Origin: an uncultured SAR116 cluster alpha proteobacterium
Lineage (GTDB): Bacteria; Pseudomonadota; Alphaproteobacteria; Puniceispirillales; Puniceispirillaceae
DNA: 8,868 nt
Reading direction: 5' to 3'
Assembly: GCA_902520575.1 (NCBI GenBank)
Contig: CABYOG010000038.1
Span: 1-8,868, forward strand
How positions within the stretch are numbered: the stretch's first letter is position 1; each line of letters begins with the position of its first letter. The notes under the pieces were generated by a model. That model saw only the letters and a program-made list of their open reading frames with translations, ran no database searches and had not been told where the DNA came from. The translations under genes were made by a program, and so were the position numbers. This document shows, in pieces, positions 5,207 to 8,868 of this stretch.

Positions 5207-5713
5207 CTAATGAAACCAAGTGAACGCCACAAACATTGCTAATCCAAAAATAGAATGTCTCGCTAATAGAATAAGCGAAGTCAAATAAGGCATTTGAGTT
5301 TTTCTTGCTAACATTCCCTGACCAGTGAAAGGCATGAAAATAAATAGCGGAGCAAGCGTTGTTAATGCACCAAAAAATAGCCCATTTCTATAGGATAACT
5401 CAAATAACGGATAACTAATGAAAGATGCATAAAATACAACAGCCCAAGCAAGAGCAATAAAATAATGGAAAGACCAGCCAATCTTTACTTCATGAGCAAT
5501 TGGCGTAGCATATGAAATCTGTGGATTAAAAACCGCTCCTCGACTGACCATGTAAAAAACCCATCGACCAACAACATCCCATGAGGGTTCGGGTATCTTG
5601 AATAAAATTAGTAAAATACGGCCAAACAGGTCCAAAGCAACACAAGAAAAAATCCCGGCTGTGACTATGCTCAGAAAATCGTTCATTGGGCATATGTCAT
5701 GACGTTTAGTCAC
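5207..5713 (-). CDS. DUF2938 family inner-membrane protein
   Basis: The product of 168 residues has four predicted membrane helices (about 12-38, 78-99, 108-128 and 145-165). It carries the DUF2938 pattern: an early ALDLFGRIL, WDVVGRWVFYMVSRG (45-59), IGWSFHYFIALAW, then MPFTGQGMLARKT and RHSIFGLAMF. The family is of unknown function. The GTG at 5713 has an AGG a few bases upstream; an ATG at 5686 (MNDFLS) would also give a normal protein starting just before the first helix. The C-terminus looks complete. Its stop codon lies only four bases from that of the convergent integrase, so this gene marks the likely edge of the chromosomal backbone. Confidence 0.75.
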   Translation of the reverse strand: MTKRHDICPMNDFLSIVTAGIFSCVALDLFGRILLILFKIPEPSWDVVGRWVFYMVSRGAVFNPQISYATPIAHEVKIGWSFHYFIALAWAVVFYASFISYPLFELSYRNGLFFGALTTLAPLFIFMPFTGQGMLARKTQMPYLTSLILLARHSIFGLAMFVAFTWFH

Positions 5714-5785
5714 CTAACCTGTTAACAAAAATGATGCTTATACATAGTCCGTATGCATTTAAAACTGTCGCTATATTGTGTCAAC

Positions 5786-6088
5786 TCAACCTTGCGAGCT
5801 CATATCTTGGCCTAAATGTATAAAGCGTTCACCCTCAATCATTTTGATTTTATTAGACCCTTTCATTTCCTCTAATTCTGTCTTCATTATTGCCATTATT
5901 TTGTTTGCCTCAGCCTTTGAGGTGAAGCGCGAGATAACAAAACATGAGTTATCAGAAATTCGAAAAATTTCACCACTTAGTTGCCCGGCTTTTATGTTTC
6001 TAGGCAGAAACTCATTTTCAATAAAAGCCATCAGCAACTTAAATTGAAGTGAAGACTGAGAAGTGATTTCAGCAACACGAACATACAT
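5786..6088 (-). CDS. Small protein, probably a dimeric alpha/beta-barrel (ABM-like) fold; function unknown
   Basis: This 100-residue product has strand-helix-strand spacing compatible with the ferredoxin-like ABM superfamily: YVRVAEI, a helix with LLMAFIENEFLP, the strand CFVISRFTSKAEANKIM, and a last strand with ERFIHLGQ. No catalytic residue can be named. The start is well supported: AGGAGG (6097-6102 on the complementary strand) lies 8 bases before ATG 6088. It lies in a leftward row of four genes, 72 bp upstream of the DUF2938 gene. The family call is structural inference and may be wrong. Confidence 0.6.
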   Translation of the reverse strand: MYVRVAEITSQSSLQFKLLMAFIENEFLPRNIKAGQLSGEIFRISDNSCFVISRFTSKAEANKIMAIMKTELEEMKGSNKIKMIEGERFIHLGQDMSSQG

Positions 6089-6246
6089 GGAGAGAACCTC
6101 CTAAATTTTAACGAACAAAGAAAGATGGTGCATTAAAAGCGTCTCGCTCTATTGTTCAGAGATAAGAGGATTACCGGCTGCACTGCCAAATTATGTTAGT
6201 TACATCGCGCTCATATTCAATAAACGAAGTCGAGAAAAAGCGGCAA

Positions 6247-6558
6247 TTATTTTTTCCACTCATCTCCATATCCCCAATCATCAGTTTGGAAGCATTCTTT
6301 TTCTGGCGGACCTACCAGTAAGCGCGCAAAATCTGCCCCGCTACGTTCAACTCTTTTTTCAAAATAGGTGTTAAAGTCATTTTCGCTTTCCCAAACCTCG
6401 GCAAATTTGAGCGTGTTTATATTCCTAGAGGATGAGGTGTGGATTGATAAACATCCTTGAGAGGCTCGGGTAAATGCTAATTCCTTTTTTGCAAGGGCAT
6501 GAAATTCATCAAAACAACCATCTTTGGTTTTTATGGTTATATGCATGGTTATTGACAT
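6247..6558 (-). CDS. Antibiotic biosynthesis monooxygenase (ABM)-domain protein, YgiN-like
   Basis: The 103-residue product begins MSITMHITIKTKDGCFDEFHALAKKEL in the classic ABM layout: a beta strand, KxG, then a helix. SQGCLSIHTSSS, FAEVWESENDFNTYFEK and a final variable tail follow. Family members include quinol monooxygenases and many of unknown substrate; they act as cytoplasmic dimers without a cofactor. I chose the ATG at 6558, not the TTG at 6573, because GAAAGGA lies a proper distance upstream of the ATG. It is the third gene of the leftward row, 158 bp before the 100-residue ABM-like gene. Confidence 0.75.
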   Translation of the reverse strand: MSITMHITIKTKDGCFDEFHALAKKELAFTRASQGCLSIHTSSSRNINTLKFAEVWESENDFNTYFEKRVERSGADFARLLVGPPEKECFQTDDWGYGDEWKK

Positions 6559-6671
6559 AGCTTTTCCTTTCAATGTCTAATACAATTGGGCTCAGTAAAT
6601 GTGGTCAGCTGATTCAATTATTCCAAAAGAAATAGCTAACCCGTTCCTCTGTGAAGAAGATTACATAATTG

Positions 6672-7289
6672 TTAGTCGATTAATATTGTTGTCCGTGCCT
6701 CGAACATTCGGCCCAGTTCGTGTGACCGCTCCACAATTGACTGAAAAGCCTCAGACATTCCAATTCTGTCTACCCCATCACCAAGAGCAGCAAAGTTTTC
6801 AAAGAAATAGGCAACAATCAGAACATCCATTTTATGCGAAAACACTGGAACAACGGCGTTTACGTCAATATTCTCACCGGAGAAGATGTCACTGACTTCT
6901 TCCAACAAAGCAACCGCAGCCTTAAGGTTTCTTCTGTCCATCTCATAAGCTCTCTGAATGACAGCTTTCTTAATACCTGTTATACCGCCATAAACATTCC
7001 TGAAAATATCTGGCCCTTTCATATCACCACCAGGAGCTTTAGCTCTTTCATCAAAAAGAGTTGCAAGCGCATTATCTTCAAGCATCCCGGTTGCTGCTTT
7101 TGTTCCAGCAGCCATCGTATCAAAAAATCCATATAGGTGAATGTCACCAGCACCCTCTCCTGCGTAAACCTGAGCAACTCTGGTCTTTGCCCCATGCGTT
7201 TCCATAATGGCACTCATTTTTTTTGCTCGTTCGATGACTAGCTGGGTCTTACCTACATATGGTGTTACAATTCTTCTTGAGATGAACAT
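6672..7289 (-). CDS. Tandem dimeric alpha/beta-barrel (two ABM-like halves) protein; function unknown
   Basis: The product of 205 residues appears to be two related halves. The first (about 1-95) runs from ISRRIVTPYVGKTQLVIERA through VAQVYAGEGAGDIHLYGFFD. The second (about 105-205) runs from AVALLEEVSDIFSG through VVPVFSHKMDVLIVAYFF to a closing FEARTTILID. Each half shows a strand, a helix and paired strands, as in a fused ABM dimer; this is inference by eye. The start at 7289 is firm: AGGAGG (complement of 7295-7300) is 5 bases before the ATG. An upstream in-frame extension to 7349 has no such site and overlaps the promoter. It is the first gene of the leftward row. Confidence 0.6.
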   Translation of the reverse strand: MFISRRIVTPYVGKTQLVIERAKKMSAIMETHGAKTRVAQVYAGEGAGDIHLYGFFDTMAAGTKAATGMLEDNALATLFDERAKAPGGDMKGPDIFRNVYGGITGIKKAVIQRAYEMDRRNLKAAVALLEEVSDIFSGENIDVNAVVPVFSHKMDVLIVAYFFENFAALGDGVDRIGMSEAFQSIVERSHELGRMFEARTTILID

Positions 7290-7321
7290 TTTCCCCTCCT
7301 TTTTTTTACCAACCCTATAAT

Positions 7322-7349
7322 ATTTTACCATTCGTATTATAAAAGACAA
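7322..7349 (-). promoter_or_regulatory. Sigma-70-like promoter for the leftward gene row
   Basis: On the minus strand TTGTCT (7344-7349), 16 bases and TAAAAT (7322-7327) make a reasonable promoter 33 bases upstream of the ATG at 7289. A second -10-like TATAAT overlaps at 7336-7341. The row below it (6672-7289, 6247-6558, 5786-6088, 5207-5713) has gaps of 72-158 bp, so internal promoters are also possible. Confidence 0.5.
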
Positions 7350-7399
7350 TTCATAACAAATTTATTACGTTTTCTTTAAATCAATAGCGCGCCGATTAA

Positions 7400-7831
7400 C
7401 CGCCTTGCACGGGCTATCTAGTTTGTGCATGGGCGCATAAGCTTCTTGCAAATTCTGTCATTGCACTGTTTGTAATTTGGACCATCACTGTCTCGGCTTC
7501 CGAATTTCTAGGCATCACTATCTATTTTCCATGGGTAACTTCCAGTGCAGAAGAGATACCCATCAACCGACTACAAACCATCAGAATAGCAATGCTTCTC
7601 ACTTTCGCCCATTATGGTGTTCTTCACATTATTGAGCAAAATCAGGAGTATCTGCCGATACATTTTTTAACCCAGTATCTTTTTTATCTTGTGCTAACCG
7701 GTGGAATTATCGTGTTCAAAAGTGACGTTCCTTTAACTGAACTGATAATCTGGCTAGTTTTTGCTGTTTTTTGGCTTGTTTGTAAAATAGCGGCCCAACC
7801 TCTCAATCGAGATTATTTCAGAAATAAGTGA
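7400..7831 (+). pseudogene. Four-helix membrane protein reading frame lacking a normal start, probably 5'-damaged
   Basis: The frame is open from the stop at 7397-7399 to 7831. It reads as membrane protein from about 7448: VIALFVIWTITVSA, then IRIAMLLTFAHYGVLHII, YLFYLVLTGGIIVF and ELIIWLVFAVFWLVC, giving four helices in about 127 residues. The first ATG in frame is at 7592 and would remove the first helix, leaving a 79-residue protein. No ATG, GTG or TTG precedes it in frame; ATT (7460, 7475) and CTG (7466) are the only unusual options. A nearby out-of-frame ATG (about 7430) stops after three codons, so a frameshift or lost 5' end is likely. I do not recognise the family. It is divergent from the leftward row and 311 bp before the aquaporin gene. 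Confidence 0.45.
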
Positions 7832-8142
7832 CCGGCTAGACAGATTCCCAAGTCAATGGAGCATTTCGTTGACTCAGTTGGAATCAACAAAAATTCTTGT
7901 TATGCTTTTGCTGTGGGAGCATTGTCATCTGCATATAAATAATTTTAGAAAAAGGGCAGAGGCGAATTCAATCAAACAGCCTACCTACAAATTGCGGTAC
8001 ATTTAGCATTATCAATATCAGCTGTGTTATTAGCTTTTTCGGACAAACTGGATAGGTCTTAAGTGATTTGCCGAATAATACAGCGAAGGAACGGTCATAA
8101 GGATTGGGTTGTCCTATTATCGTAGGTATGAAGGTTTGAATA
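7832..8142 (+). other. Intergenic stretch with coding-like scraps, probably gene remnants
   Basis: This 311-bp gap has no complete recognisable gene. A 28-codon frame (7856-7942, ATG start) reads MEHFVDSVGINKNSCYAF at its beginning. A second frame from 7949 to the stop at 8060-8062 reads with a hydrophobic part (QIAVHLALSISAVLLAFS) but lacks an ATG. Both look more like protein than random sequence, so decayed membrane-protein fragments are plausible. Near 8100-8125 a short dyad of AGGA and TCCT precedes the aquaporin gene. No terminator was found. Confidence 0.35.
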
Positions 8143-8799
8143 ATGTTAAGAAAATTATGTGCTGAAGCTATTGGAACGCTACTCCTTGTTGCAACGGTGG
8201 TTGGCTCTGGAATAATGGCAAATCAATTATCTGGCGGAATAGATGCTATTGCGTTGATTGGCAATACTCTAGCAACAGGCTGTATACTATTTGTCCTAAT
8301 TAGTATTTTAGGACCGGTATCGGGGGCTCACTTTAATCCAGCAGTAACACTAACATTTTTCTGCTCTGGAGATTTGTCTGCCAAAACATCCTTTTTCTAT
8401 GTTATTAGTCAATTTGGTGGCGGTGTTGCGGGGACTGCGCTTGCCCATGTGATGTTTGATTTACCAATATTGCAAATTGCACAAACAGACAGGGCCAGCC
8501 CCCCGATATATTTGGCTGAATTCGTGGCTACGTTTGGCTTGATATTCGTCATTTTGATGGGGCGTATCAATGCACCAACTAATGTTCCACTTCTGGTTGG
8601 GCTGTATATTTCTGCTGGATACTGGTTCACATCTTCAACTAGCTTTGCAAACCCAGCTGTCACAATTGCAAGGTCATTTTCAGATACTTTTTCTGGAATT
8701 GCACCTCAAGCCAGCGGTTTTTTTATTGCAGCACAACTACTTGCAATATGGCCCGCATTGCGTTTGGCTCAGTGGTTGACACATTTCAAGAAAGATTAG
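8143..8799 (+). CDS. Aquaporin / MIP-family channel, AqpS-like
   Basis: The 218-residue product is a full MIP channel with six helices and two half-helices. The first NPA box is at 65-67 (GAHFNPAVTL) and the second at 170-172 (SFANPAVTIAR). Most water channels have Arg directly after the second NPA, as part of the selectivity filter. Here it is Val173, with Arg at 177. This resembles, from memory, AqpS-type channels linked to arsenic loci, which would predict a wider pore for small uncharged solutes such as arsenite or methylated arsenic. No ars gene is seen here, so the substrate is open. The ATG at 8143 has GAAGG about 9 bases upstream. The next gene begins 33 bases after its stop, so the two may be co-transcribed. 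Confidence 0.85.
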   Translation: MLRKLCAEAIGTLLLVATVVGSGIMANQLSGGIDAIALIGNTLATGCILFVLISILGPVSGAHFNPAVTLTFFCSGDLSAKTSFFYVISQFGGGVAGTALAHVMFDLPILQIAQTDRASPPIYLAEFVATFGLIFVILMGRINAPTNVPLLVGLYISAGYWFTSSTSFANPAVTIARSFSDTFSGIAPQASGFFIAAQLLAIWPALRLAQWLTHFKKD

Positions 8800-8811
8800 C
8801 GCTTGCAAGCG
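8800..8811. other. 12-bp palindrome after the aquaporin gene
   Basis: CGCTTGCAAGCG is a perfect palindrome starting one base after the aquaporin stop. No T-tract follows and the next gene starts within 22 bases, so it is more likely a binding site or chance than a terminator. Confidence 0.3.
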
Positions 8812-8832
8812 AGCTTGGAGTTAGGACGAGGT

Positions 8833-8868
8833 ATGTTGAAAGATATGACTATAAAGTTATTCAATAGC
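8833..8868 (+). CDS. Start of an unidentified gene cut by the window edge
   Basis: Twelve codons (MLKDMTIKLFNS) run to the end of the window. AGGA at 8823-8826 is 6 bases before the ATG at 8833; a second ATG follows at 8845. The segment IKLFNS resembles the extreme N-terminus of cysteinyl-tRNA synthetases, but six residues cannot support a name. The distance to the aquaporin suggests one operon. Confidence 0.45.
   Translation, partial: MLKDMTIKLFNS

Noticed and set aside
5778..6047. Forward frame of 89 residues opposite the 100-residue gene
   Set aside because: The opposite strand has AGGAGG at the right distance and ABM-like composition; the forward frame has neither.
6599..7136. Two forward frames of about 100 residues
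   Set aside because: Both are shadows of the 205-residue reverse gene, which has a strong Shine-Dalgarno and a promoter.
8833..8868. Cysteinyl-tRNA synthetase
   Set aside because: Only twelve codons are present and the resemblance rests on six residues.

Overview
The window is AT-rich DNA (roughly 40% GC by eye) from a proteobacterium. I judge a marine gammaproteobacterium most likely, because of the gene families present (DUF1636, DUF1289, DUF2938, a DUF6538-type tyrosine recombinase, an AqpS-like aquaporin) and a Zur-box-like palindrome of the gammaproteobacterial type. An alphaproteobacterium is not excluded, and nothing here fixes a genus.

The window falls into two halves. The left half (1 to about 5206) looks like accessory DNA. 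Three small cysteine-rich genes sit at 405-1670: a DsrE-fold protein, a DUF1636 thioredoxin-like ferredoxin and a DUF1289 protein. They are flanked by a pair of inverted repeats of about 120 bp (29-150 and 1721-1846), and the first gene is preceded by a near-perfect 28-bp palindrome resembling a Zur box. A gene-free, repeat-packed stretch (about 1671-2308) follows. Next comes a two-gene unit, an HNH/AP2 homing-endonuclease-like protein and a small secreted protein, bracketed by direct copies of the same repeat family (about 2088-2247 and 3661-3829). I count five members of the family: one at the left edge in reverse orientation and four forward. I see none between 3830 and the right end. After the last copy come a good sigma-70 promoter, a short tRNA-like structured segment and an intact tyrosine recombinase (4027-5202).

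The right half (5207-8868) looks like ordinary chromosome. Four leftward genes encode a DUF2938 membrane protein and three proteins resembling dimeric alpha/beta-barrel (ABM-like) folds. At least two of these have textbook Shine-Dalgarno sites, unlike the left-half genes, most of which have weak ones. Then come a rightward four-helix membrane reading frame without a normal start codon (probably broken or misread), a 311-bp gap with coding-like scraps, an aquaporin whose second NPA box is not followed directly by Arg, and the first codons of another gene running off the end.

The observation I rate highest is the repeat-bounded three-gene module with its Zur-like operator: a possible mobile cassette for zinc-responsive sulfur/metal proteins that carries no transposase of its own. 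Everything here comes from reading the sequence. No homology search or folding program was run, so family names are recognition from memory.
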